From the NCBI GenBank assembly GCA_029207755.1, contig JARCOQ010000236.1, positions 1-64,000 on the forward strand: a DNA stretch of 64,000 nt, read 5' to 3'. A program made the position numbers and the translations under genes. Shown here one piece after another: positions 1 to 32,679 of the stretch (position 1 is the stretch's first letter; the number at the start of each line of letters is the position of its first letter). This DNA is from Chamaea fasciata (taxonomy: Eukaryota > Chordata > Aves > Passeriformes > Sylviidae). The notes under the pieces were generated by a model, which was not told where the DNA came from, did not search any database, and was given only the letters and a program-made list of their open reading frames with translations.

Positions 1-270
1 GGGGGGACTGGGGGGATTGGGGGGACTGGGGGGGGACTGGGGGGAATGGGGGGACTGGGGGGGACTGGGGGGACTGGGGGGACTGGGGGGGACTGGGGGG
101 ACTGGGGGGAATGGGGGGACTGGGGGGGAATGGGGGGAATGGGGGGACTGGGGGGGACTGGGGCGGACGGGATGGACTGGGGGGAATGGGGGGGGACTGG
201 GGGGGGAATGGGGGGAATGGGGGGAATGGGGGGGACTGGGGGGGACTGGGGGGGAATGGGGGGAACTGGG
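1..270. repeat. G-rich 10-11 bp array in MCRS1 intron 1
   Basis: Units of the GGGGGGACTG / GGGGGGAATG type run from the left edge to about 270. Runs of four or more G recur roughly every ten bases, so the plus strand (template strand for MCRS1) has strong G-quadruplex potential. No coding exon is seen in it; the glycine-rich open frames are products of the repeat. Confidence 0.85.
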
Positions 271-442
271 GGGGCCCCCAGGGTCCCCCTCAAATGTCCC
301 CAAGCGTCCCCACCCCCCATCCCGGGCTGGGCTCAGCCTCAAACCCTCCAACACCCCCCGTGTGTCCCCTCCCTGTCCCCCGGTGTCCCCGAGTGTCCCC
401 GGTGTCTCCGGGTGTCCCCCGGTGTCCCCGGTGTCCCCTCAC

Positions 443-543
443 CTGGAGGAGCTGCGCCGTTTGGGGACAGTCCCCACGGGGGTGGCCGGGCCCCGCTTGG
501 GCCCCGCCAGGGACTCCTCGTCCTCCGAGCGGCTGGTGGCCAT
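443..543 (-). CDS. MCRS1: MCRS1 first coding exon (partial gene)
   Basis: This exon encodes the N-terminus of microspherule protein 1, a nuclear/nucleolar FHA-domain protein of the INO80 and NSL chromatin complexes. The ATG at 543-541 sits in a near-ideal Kozak context (GCCGCCATGG). It opens 33 codons reading MATSRSEDEESLAG, then GTVPKRRSSS, which matches the conserved vertebrate start TASRSEDEESLAG...GTIPKRRSSSR. A GTGAGG donor at 442-441 splits the following Arg codon (phase 2). The rest of the gene, including the FHA domain, lies beyond the left edge. The exon is about 560 bp past the ITGA7 poly(A) signal, in the same orientation. In human, MCRS1 is several megabases from ITGA7, so the adjacency is not the mammalian arrangement. 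The identification rests on about 33 residues, but the motif is distinctive. Confidence 0.85.
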
Positions 544-1060
544 GGCGGCCTCTGGGGACACGGAAATGTCACCTCTGTCCCCTCAGGGTGGCCTCAGACC
601 CCCCCGGTGTCCCCAAACCCCCCCCCGGCCTCACCAGTCCCGGCAGCTCCGAGCAGCCACGGCTGCGCCACTTCCGGTACGCGCCGGAAAAGGAATGACG
701 TCACTGGTCGTGCAATGGGCGCCGCCATATTGAATGTTCCGTTGAGGCCACGGAGCGTGGCGCCATTTGGAGTGTGGGCAGGGCCGCGCTCGCCGCGCTC
801 CGCCCGTTGTGGCCGGAGTTGTGGCGGGTCCGGAGCGGCCGGACTGACCCGCGGGGCGCGGACGTGTCACGTTAGCCCGGGACACACGGCCTGGCCTGAC
901 GGAGAAGCGGCCACTCCCGTCATGGAGGCGGCCACAACGATCATGGCGGCCGCCACGTCCATCATGGCGGCCGGCACACCCGTCATGGCGGCCGGCACAC
1001 CCGTCATGGCGGCCGGTACACCCATAATGGCGGCCGCCCCACCCGTCATGGCGGCCTTCC
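544..1060 (-). promoter_or_regulatory. MCRS1: MCRS1 CpG promoter with YY1-type motifs
   Basis: This CpG-rich stretch separates the ITGA7 3' end from the MCRS1 start codon. It contains GCCGCCATATTG at 721-732, a very good YY1 site, a second GCGCCATTTGG element near 760-770, and the tandem ATGGCGGC array annotated separately. No TATA box is evident, as expected for a housekeeping chromatin factor. Promoter function is inferred from position and composition. Confidence 0.6.
915..1056. repeat. 21-bp tandem array of ATGGCGGC (YY1-like) motifs
   Basis: ATGG starts at 922, 943, 964, 985, 1006, 1027 and 1048, exactly 21 bp apart. Most units contain TCATGGCGGCC, matching the YY1 core AAnATGGCGGC. Because 21 bp is two helical turns, all sites would face the same side of the helix. 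The array lies between the ITGA7 poly(A) signal and MCRS1. Confidence 0.9.
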
Positions 1061-1105
1061 CGGGACACTGAAGGAGCACTCGGGGTCTGTGTGGGGTCAG
1101 CGCCT

Positions 1106-1111
1106 TTTATT
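1106..1111 (-). terminator. ITGA7: ITGA7 poly(A) signal AATAAA
   Basis: TTTATT on the plus strand reads AATAAA on the ITGA7 strand, about 350 bp past the ITGA7 stop codon. It is the first canonical signal after the stop. It places the mRNA 3' end near 1085-1095, just before the YY1-like array. Confidence 0.75.
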
Positions 1112-1457
1112 GGGGACAGAAATTGACCCCTGGGGACAAAGTGACCCTTGGGGACAGAGTGACCCCCGGGGCGGTGGCTCTGTCCGGCCACTGCCCATCC
1201 CGGGAGCCGCAGGACACGGAGGGGCCTCCATGGGGCCTTCCCAGGGCCCGTCCCTGTCCCGTGTCCCTTTTCCCATGTCCATTTGTCCATTTGTCCATCC
1301 CGTGTCCATTTGTCCATCATGTCCATCCAGGATGTCCCTCAGGTGGATCCTGGTGTCCGCGGCCCGTCCCCATCCCTCCCGTGTCCCTCCCGTGTCCATC
1401 CCATGTCCATTTGTCCATCCTGTGTCCATGTCCCGTGTCCGTGTGTCCGTGTGTCCC

Positions 1458-25056
<23,599 letters not shown>

Positions 25057-25144
25057 CCCCGCGCCGCCGGGGGAAGGTCCCGGCCCCGCCCGCAGGACCG
25101 GGGAAAGCCCCGGAGAGCCCACCCCGGGGTGGGGCCGGGCGGGG

Positions 25145-25790
25145 CAGGGCGGGGAGTGACCCTAAATGGGGGGGGAGTGACCCTAAATAGGGGGGGTAGT
25201 GACCCTAAATAGGGCGGGGAGTGACCCTAAATAGGGGAGGAGTGACCCCAAATCACGGGTGACCCTAAATGGCACGGAGTGACCCCCAAATCGGGCGGGG
25301 AGTGACCCCAAATAGGGTGGGGAGTGACCCCAAATCACGGGGAGTGACCCCAAATAGGGCGGGGAGCGACCCCAAATCGGGCGGGGAGTGACCCCAAATC
25401 ACGGGGAGCGATCCCAAATCATGGGGAGTGACCCCAAAGCACGGGGAGTGACCCCAAATCGGGCGGGGAGTGACCCCAAATCACGGGGAGTGACCCCAAA
25501 TCGGGCGGGGAGTGACCCCAAATCGGGCGGGGAGTGACCCCAAATCACGGGGAGTGACCCCAAATCGGGCGGGGAGTGACCCCAAATCGGGCGGGGAGTG
25601 ACCCCAAATAACGGGGAGTGACCCCAAATCACGGGGAGTGACCCCAAATCACAGAGTCTGACCCCGAAAGCCTGAACCCCCATATCGCCGACACTGGACC
25701 TCATATCGCCGATATTGCGCCCCATATCGCCGACACTGGACCTCATATCGCCGATATTGCACCCCATATCACACCCAGCTGAGCCAGCTG
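25145..25790. repeat. GGGAGTGACCCCAAATC array upstream of ITGA7
   Basis: About 25 units of GGGGAGTGACCCCAAATC(G/A)(G/C) (16-24 bp) run from 25150 to 25650. Two to three units containing CATATCGCCGACACTGGACC then follow to 25780. This is the immediate 5' flank of ITGA7, so its promoter or 5'UTR must lie in or beside the repeats. No TATA box is seen. Confidence 0.85.
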
Positions 25791-25919
25791 GTGCACCTGG
25801 GGGGGTCCTGGGAGGTTTTTGGGGGGTCCTGAGAGGGCTGGGGGACCCCCCGGAACCCCAAAACCAGGAGGGGAGGACCCAAAACCAAGGCGGGGGAGGG
25901 GGCAACAGTGCGGGGACCC

Positions 25920-27330
25920 CCCAAGATCAATCGGGACCTTTTTAGGGTGGGGTTTGTTTTTGGGGTTTGTTTTCGGGGTTTGTTTTCGGGGTTTGTTTTC
26001 GGGGTTTGTTTTTGGGGTTTGTTTTGGGGGTTTGGTTTTGGGGGTTTGTTTTCGGGGTTTGTTTTTGGGGTTTTTGGGGGGAAGGGATTTTTTTTTTTTT
26101 GGGGGGGGGGAGGTGTTTATTTCTGGCGTTTATTTTCAAGGTTTGTTTTTGGGGTTCGCCGCGACCCCCCTTCCCCCCCCCCGCGCCCCCCTCCCTCCCC
26201 GGGAGGTATTTTTGGGGTGGAAAAGGGACTTTGTCATATTTTCCAGGCTATTTTTATCCCCCTCTCCCGAGGCCCGTGGGGATTTTCGGGAGCTGCCAGG
26301 ACCGTGCGAACCGGCCCGGCTCCTCCCCCCGGCGCTTTTTGGGGGGGACCCCAGCGGGACCAGGGGGGTCCGAGCCCCCCAATTCCATCCCCCCCCCTTC
26401 CCCATCCCGGTTATCTCCATTTTTTCCCCATTTTCCCCCTTTTTTTCCCCGTTTTCCTCCCTCCCATTTTTTCCCCTTTTATTCACATTTTTTCCCTTTT
26501 TTTCCCACATTTTCCTTATTTTTTCTTTTTTCCCCCGTTTTCCCCCCCTTTTTTCTCTTTCCCCCCATTTTCCCCATTTGCTCCCCCTCATTTTTCCCAT
26601 TTTTTTCCCTATTCCCCCCCCCATTTTTTCCCTTTTTTCTCAGTTTTTTACCATTTTCCCTATTTTCCCCCATTTTTTTCCCTTTTTTTCCCCTATTCCC
26701 CCCCATTTTTCCCCTTCTCCCCCCCCTCATTTTTTCCCCATTCCCCCCTTTTTTCCCTTTTTTCTCATTTTTTACCATTTTTCCTATTTTCCCCCCATTT
26801 TATCCCTTTTTTTCCTATTTTCCCCGTTTTCCCTCATTTTTCTCCATTGTCTCCCATTTTCCCCAATTTTTTTCCCCCTTTTTCCCCATTTTTTCACCCC
26901 AAATCCCTTCCCAGCGCGGGAACAGGGCCGGATTTTCCGCAGGAAAAGCAAGAAAAGAAAAAAAACCAGGATTGGGGTGGGGATGGGACCTCAAAATCTG
27001 CTCGGGGCGGTGTGGGACAAAAGCCCCAAACCTCGGGCACCGACAAGTCCCAAATCCGCGGGATTTTCCCCCAAAACACGCCCGGGAATTCACCAGAATT
27101 GGGATTTTTCACCCCAAAAGCGCCTCGGGTGAGAGCCCCGACACGGAGCCCGTCGCGGCTGCCCCAGATCCGGGGATTTGTTTATTTTTGGGGGGCTTAT
27201 TTTTGGGGTTTCACATTCAGGGCAGTTGTTTTCTGGGCCAGGGGGGTCATTTTTGGGGGTTTGTTTTCAGGGTTTGTTTTTGGAGCTTGTTTCTGGGGTT
27301 TATTTTCGGGGGTTTGTTTTTTAAACTTTG
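25920..27330. repeat. Low-complexity intergenic DNA: GGTTTGTTTTCGGG and polypyrimidine blocks
   Basis: 25935-26160 and 27180-27330 repeat GGGGTTTGTTTTCGGGG-type units. 26400-26900 is about 500 bp of almost pure T/C (TTTTCCCC variants). The long Phe/Pro/Ser open frames are composition artefacts. No gene is recognised between ITGA7 and BLOC1S1. Confidence 0.85.
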
Positions 27331-27640
27331 GGGTAAGGAAATGCTCTCCCCCCCCGGGAATTCCAAGAGAAGGAAGGAGGGGAAATGCTCCAGGAATTCC
27401 GAGGGAAAAAAAAAAAAAGGGGAAATTCTCCCGGAATTCCGGGGGAAGGAGGGAATCCAGAGAAGGAGAGAAGGAAAACCTCCGCGGAATACCGAGGGAA
27501 GGATGGAACCCACGGAAAAGAGGGAAGAGAAACTCTGCATGAACTCCAGGAGAGGGAAAAGAGCAGAGGGAAAATTCCCAAAAAAAAAAAACCCAGACCC
27601 GCCAAGGGACCCACGGAAAGAGGGAAGAAAATTCCAGGGA
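27330..27640. repeat. Purine-rich GAATTCCGAGGGAAGGAGG repeats
   Basis: Irregular 30-45 bp units of GGAATTCCGAGGGAAGGA and GAGAAGGAGAGAAGG occur. A related purine-rich patch recurs at 28560-28700 on the far side of the possible retroelement remnant. Confidence 0.75.
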
Positions 27641-27689
27641 CTGGCAGTCCCTGGGGGTCCCCTGGCTGTCCCTGAGGGTCCCTGGTGGG

Positions 27690-28530
27690 GGTTAGGTTTG
27701 TTCCTTTTTTTCTCTAAAGAATTTTTTCCCCGCAAGTTACCAAGGAGACCAAGTGTTGGATACTTGAGAGTACTTAACCGAAACAAAGAGGTGGACAAAG
27801 GTGGAAGGGGGGGATAACGCAGGTAAAAGACAAAGCTTGAGGCAGCTGCGTGCTTTTCTTTTTCCGGCGTTCGGGGAGAGAGAGAACAGCTGTTGCTGGC
27901 TGGAGGAGTTTCACCGTGGCCAAAGGGATCCAGTCCTGGGAAATCTACTATCACCGGTTTGGCCTGAATCCTGAGTTTTCCCGGCCACCTGCGGGAGCTG
28001 GTCCAGGCCCTGCCTCGCCTTCGGCTCCTTCGGCGCTGCTCCTCTTGCTGCAGCGTGACCCTGCACCCCCTGCGCTGCCGGGACATCCTGCCCCTGCCTG
28101 CCGGGACACCCTGCCATCCCAGCTACCAGCCCGGGACTTTTCCACTGTTCCAGCTTGGTGCTCTGAGGATCCTGCAGGGACAGCGAAACCAAAACCGCCC
28201 TGGGTTTTGTGAAACAAAGCCCCCGAGGTTCTTGGTACTGCTTTCGTTTGTTATTAATGCTGTAGTTGCTTAGTGAGGTGGTTTTTTTTTTTTGTGCGTG
28301 TGGTTTTTTTAGGTTTGTAATACACACTAGTAAAGGACTACTATTCCTATTTCCCAAATTTTTTTGCCTAAAACCCTCTGATTGTAATTTATAATAGAAA
28401 AAAGGAAAAAAAAAAAAGGGGGGGGGTGGAAGGGGAGGAGTTTACACTCTCCATTCCAAAGGAAACTGCAGTTGTTTGGTTTTTATTACCTGGCAGATAC
28501 CTGTCTTCCCAAACCAAGACACTGTCCCTG
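27690..28530. mobile_element. Possible degenerate retroelement (LTR-type) remnant
   Basis: This 840-bp stretch has ordinary complexity and balanced composition, unlike everything around it. Related purine-rich repeats flank it on both sides. It contains A/T runs, TTTGTTATTAATGCTGTAG and a segment ending ACCTGGCAGATACCTGTC that I associate loosely with avian endogenous retrovirus LTRs. I find no intact open frame, clear TG...CA ends, primer-binding site or target duplication. The assignment rests on contrast and impression. Confidence 0.3.
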
Positions 28531-28799
28531 GGGGTGCCCTGGCTGTCCCCTCCATGGAAGGGACTCCATGGAAGGAGGGAGGGAAACTCCCTATGAATTC
28601 CAACGGGAAAATGGGAAAAGGGAGGGAGGAAAACCATGGAAAAGGGCAGGGAAACTTTCCATGGAGTCCCCAGAAAGGAAATCCAGGAAAACCCGGCTCC
28701 CCCACCTGGGAACAGGGACACGAATCCCGCTGGAATCGCATTCCTCAGCTCCTGGAGAGGGTCACTGTCACCTGGAATGTCACCGTGTCCCCATTTCCT

Positions 28800-29060
28800 G
28801 CCGGGAATGGCGCTCCCTGCCCAGCCCAGACCTCCTTCAATTCCAGGATTTATCTGGAATTAATTCCAGGATTTATCTGGAATCAATCCCAAACCTCCCT
28901 GCCCGTCCCAAACCTCTCCCAGTCCCGGGATTTAACTGGATTCAATTCCACGATTTATCTGGAATAAATCCCAGGATTTAACGGGATTCAGTCCCAGGAG
29001 GATTTATCAGGATTCAATCCCGGGATTTATCAGGATTCCGTCCCGGGGCCCCTCCCCAGG
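28800..29060. repeat. CAGGATTTATCTGGAATTAATTC repeat (about 20-40 bp)
   Basis: Several imperfect copies of GGATTTATCTGGAATTAATT / GGATTTAACGGGATTCAGTC occur in the BLOC1S1 upstream region. No gene is seen. Confidence 0.75.
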
Positions 29061-29229
29061 CTCGGGGGCGGCTCCGGGATATTTTTATCCCTCTCCGGGT
29101 TATTTTCGGCCGCGTTTCCCACTCGGATTCCAGCGGGATCCGCTGGGAGAACTAGGAGTGGCTGCGAGGGACTGGGAGAACTGGGAGTGCCCAGCGCCCT
29201 CCCCACTCCTCCTGCTCCTCTCAGTTCTC

Positions 29230-29915
29230 CTGGTGCCCGATCCCGGGATTCTCCCCTATAGAACCCCCTGGCCCCTACAGAACCCCCACTCTCCTATATC
29301 CCCTATAGACCTTATAGCCTCTATAGACCCCCCCCCAGTCTCCTATAGTCCCCTCCACTCTCCTATAGACCCCCTCAGTCTCCTATAGACCCCCCCCAGT
29401 CCCCTATAGCCCCCTGGTCCCCTATAGACCCCTCCAGTCTCCTATAGATCCCCCCAGTCTCCTATAGACCTCCCCAGTCTCCTATAGACCGCCCCAGTCC
29501 CCTATAGACCCCCCCCAGTCTCCTATAGATCCCCGGTCCCCTATAGACCACCCCAGTCCCCTATAGACCCCCCAGTCCCCTATAGACCTCCCCAGTCTCC
29601 TATAAACCCCCCAGTCTCCTATAGACCCCCCCCAGTCTCCTATAAAGCTCCCCAGTCCCCTATAGACCCCCCCAGTCCCCTATAGACCCCCCTAGTCTCC
29701 TATAAAGCTCCCCAGTCCCCTATAGACCCCCCCAGTTCCCTATAGACCCCCCAGTCTCCTATAGACTCCCCCAGTCCCCTATAGACCCCCCCCAGTCCCC
29801 TATAGACCCCGCCCCCAGTCCCCTATAGCCCTCCCGATCCCCTATAGCCCCCCCCGATCCCCTATAGCCCCCCCGGTCCCCTATAGCCCCCATAGGCGCC
29901 CCCATCCCCTATAGA
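29230..29915. repeat. CCCCTATAGACCCCCCAGT array upstream of BLOC1S1
   Basis: About 30 units of 18-24 bp carry CCTATAGACCCCCCCAGTC. The array ends about 130 bp before the BLOC1S1 start codon. CTATAG gives many TATA-like hexamers, which are unlikely to be real TATA boxes given the CpG/E-box promoter that follows. Confidence 0.9.
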
Positions 29916-29919
29916 ATCC

Positions 29920-30048
29920 CCCAGGCCACGTGGCTGGGGTGGTCACGTGCCGCTGACGCGCGGGGAGGGGCGTGGCGGAGGGGGCGTGGCGTTCCGTCAC
30001 GTGTGGCTCGGTCAGGCGGCGCGGCGGTCACGTGACGCGGCGGCCGCC
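29920..30048 (+). promoter_or_regulatory. BLOC1S1: BLOC1S1 promoter with four CACGTG boxes (CLEAR-like)
   Basis: Four CACGTG E-boxes lie at 29927-29932, 29944-29949, 29998-30003 and 30029-30034. The first is in a palindromic GCCACGTGGC. The last is in GTCACGTGAC at 30027-30036, the exact consensus of the CLEAR element bound by TFEB/TFE3/MITF at lysosomal genes, 12 bp before the ATG. GGGGCGTGGC GC-box-like sites lie between. The regulatory role is inferred; the motifs are directly visible. Confidence 0.75.
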
Positions 30049-31913
30049 ATGCTGTCCCGGCTGCTGAAGGAGCACCAGGCCCGCCAGAGCGAGCGGCGCG
30101 AGCTGCAGGGTGAGCCCCGCCCCTGTCCCCATGGCAACAAACCCCGCCCGCCGCCTCCCATCGGCTGCCGCGGCTGCCGCTCACCCCAGGGCGGCACCCC
30201 ATTGGCTGGCGGGGCTGTCCTTCAAGAGCGGGGAAAAAGGGCGGGAAGCCTGAGGGGCCCTGAGGGGCGGCTTGGGGAGGGGGGAACCCGTGGGGTCACG
30301 GCTCCGAGCGGTGACGTCACATATCAGCGCGGTGACGTCACGCGGGGAATCCTGCTGACGTCACGGGGTGTCCCCACCCAGAGCGGCGGCGCCGGGACGC
30401 GATCGCGGCCGCCACCCCGCCTCACCGAGGCCTTGGTCGATCACCTCAATGTGGGGTGAGCCCGCGACCCCCGGAACCCCCCCCCGGGGACCCCCAGATT
30501 CCTTCGGGGACCCCCAAATTCCTCCTGGGAACCCCCCCCATAAAGCCCCGTACCCCTCCCGAAGACCCCAGACCCCTCCTGGGGACCCCAACCACCAAAA
30601 CGCTGCCTGGGGACCCCAGAGCCCACAAACCTGCCACCCCCGAGACCCCCAACCCCACAGAAAGGCGCCAGACCCCCCCCAACCCCACAAACCCCCTTTG
30701 CCAGGGACCCCCAACTGCCTCAGACACCTCCAAGCCCATATAGCCCCCCACAGCCCTATAAATCCCCCTTCCCGAAGACCCCCAACCCTATAAATCCCAA
30801 TCCTCAGGACCCCCAGCCCCACAAATCCCCCTTCCTGGAGACCCCCAACCCTATAAATCCTTCCTCAGAATCCACAGCCCCACAAATCGCCTTCCTCAGG
30901 ACCCCCAGCCCCAGAAATTCCCCTTCCTGAAGACCCCCAGCCCTATAAATCCTTCCTGAAGACCCCCAGCCCTATAAATCCTTCCACAGGACCCCCAGCC
31001 CCACAAACCCCCTCCTGCAGACCCCCAGATTCCCTCCCAAGACCTCTCCCCATCACTTTCCTCCCCCCAAACCCCTTTCCCCCACCTCTCCCCACCCTTT
31101 CTGGGGGTCTCCCCTCCCTGGGGGGGTGTCAGCTGAGGACCCCCACCCCACCCCGGTGACCCCCCGCCCCAGGGTGGCCCAGGCCTACGTGAACCAGCGC
31201 AAGCTGGACCAGGAGGTGAAGACGCTGCAGGTGCAGGCGGCGCAGTTCGCCCGCCAGACCGGCCACTGGATCGCCATGGTGGAGAGCTTCAACCAGGCCC
31301 TCAAGGTGGGTGGGGGGTCCCTGAGCCCCCCAAAACCCGCCCGGGAACTGGGGGGATCCCACCGGGGAGGGGGTCACTGAGGCGGGGAGAAATGGGGGGA
31401 GGGTGAAGCCCCCAGACCCATATGGGGCAGGATGTGGCCCCCAGACCCATAGAGGGTCCCCAGACTGTGACGGGGGGGAATGGAGACCCCAGACCCATAT
31501 GGGGTGGCCCCCAGACCTATAGAGGGGAGGATGTGGATCCCAGGCCCATGGGGAGCAAATGAAGCCCCCAGACCCCTGAATGGAGGGGGGGAGATGAAGC
31601 CCCCAGACCCCTGGGTTTGTGCTGGAGCTGTTGGGGAGCACCCAGGGCTGTGGGCCAGCTCTTAGGGGGTCTCGGGCAGCACCCAGAGGGGTCCTGGGGG
31701 GCACCCAGGGGGTCTTGGGGAACATCTCGGGAGTCCCAGGGGGAGCGTGGCAGGGTGGGATTTTCCCCTCCGGGGTGAGCCCCCTCCCCAAATTGCCCGC
31801 AGGAGATCGGCGATGTGGAGAACTGGGCCCGCAGCATCGAGCTGGACATGAGGACCATCGCCACCGCCCTCGAGTACGTCTACAAGGGGCAGCTGCAGCC
31901 CTCCTGCTCCTGA
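30049..31913 (+). CDS. BLOC1S1: BLOC1S1 (GCN5L1), one-base frameshift in exon 2
   Basis: Coiled-coil subunit 1 of the BLOC-1/BORC complexes, which act in lysosome-related organelle biogenesis and lysosome positioning; also linked to mitochondrial acetylation. Exons are 30049-30109, 30382-30455, 31173-31305 and 31803-31913, all GT-AG. They encode MLSRLLKEHQARQSERRELQ, RRRRDAIAAAT, LTEALVDHLNVG, VAQAYVNQRKLDQEVKTLQV, EIGDVENWARSIELDMRTIA and YVYKGQLQPSCS, matching the 125-aa vertebrate short form. Exon 2 is 74 nt where 73 keeps frame. An extra C in ACCCCGCCTC (30414-30417) shifts frame between AAAT and RLTEAL. Since flanks match in both frames, I think the gene is functional and the base is a consensus error or rare allele. 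The mammalian 28-residue N-terminal extension is not visible. Confidence 0.93.
30460..31080. repeat. GACCCCCAGCCCCACAAATCCCC repeats in BLOC1S1 intron 2
   Basis: Irregular units of 25-45 bp (GACCCCCAACCCTATAAATC, CTTCCTGAAGACCCCC) fill the intron between exons 2 and 3. No coding sequence is seen. Confidence 0.75.
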
Positions 31914-32515
31914 GGGACCCTCCGGACCCCCAGGAACCTCCCCAGGAACCCCCCCGGACCCCCAGGAACCCCCCCGGACCCACAGGAACACCCCCGGACC
32001 CACAGGAACACCCCCAGACCCACAGGAACCCCCAGGCTGCAGCTGCAGCCCTCCTGCTGCTGAGGGACCCCCCCCGGACCCCCAGGAACCTCCCCAGGAA
32101 CCCCCCCGGACCCCCAGGAACACCCCCGGACCCACAGGAACCCCCCCGGACCCACAGGAACATCCCCGGACCCCCAGGAACCCCCCCGGACCCCCAGGAA
32201 CCCCCCCGGACCCCCAGGAACATCCCCGGACCCCCAGGAACCCCCCCGGACCCACAGGAACCCCCCCAGACCCACAGGAACCCCCCCAGACCCACAGGAA
32301 CACCCCCAGACCCACAGGAACACCCCCGGACCCACAGGAACCCCCAGGCTGCAGCTGCAGCCCTCCTGCTCCTGAGGGACCCTCCGGACCCCCAGGAACC
32401 TCCCCAGGAACCCCCCCGGACCCACAGGAACCCCCCCGGACCCACAGGAACCCCCCCGGACCCACAGGAACCCCCAGGCTGCAGCTGCAGCCCTCCTGCT
32501 GCTGAGGGACCCCCA
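31914..32515 (+). repeat. BLOC1S1: BLOC1S1 3'UTR array with three copies of the terminal codons
   Basis: GCAGCTGCAGCCCTCCTGCT plus CCTGA or GCTGA recurs near 32037-32065, 32348-32376 and 32478-32506. The genuine end is 31890-31913. Each copy keeps the last codons (LQPSC-S) and stop. CCCCCGGACCCACAGGAAC units separate them. The 3'UTR is therefore built by amplification of the coding end. Confidence 0.93.
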
Positions 32516-32646
32516 GGAAGCCCCCCGGACCCCCCCAGACCCCCAGGAAGCCCCCCAGACCCCCCCAGCACCTCCAAGTCCCGAGTGGGAGTCACACCAC
32601 GCTGTCCTCGCCCCCCCTCCCCTCCCCCCGGCAGTGGGTTCAGTGG

Positions 32647-32652
32647 AATAAA
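32647..32652 (+). terminator. BLOC1S1: BLOC1S1 poly(A) signal AATAAA
   Basis: First canonical AATAAA after the BLOC1S1 stop, about 735 bp downstream and just past the 3'UTR array. Confidence 0.75.
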
Positions 32653-32679
32653 GCCGGGGGGGCACTGGGGGGGTGGGGG

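Noticed and set aside
1..270. Telomeric or subtelomeric repeat
   Set aside because: Units are GGGGGGACTG-type, not TTAGGG, and lie within MCRS1 intron 1.
25057..25122. ITGA7 start at the upstream in-frame ATG (25122)
   Set aside because: It adds a proline-rich, non-hydrophobic stretch before the signal peptide. The ATG at 25056 gives a normal signal peptide. Not excluded.
25967..27817. 616-codon Phe/Pro/Ser-rich open frame
   Set aside because: Produced by GGTTTGTTTTCGGGG and TTTTCCCC low-complexity DNA; no motif or splice structure.
29230..29915. Multiple TATA boxes (CTATAG) for BLOC1S1
   Set aside because: They are units of a tandem array. The CpG/E-box promoter next to the ATG is more plausible.
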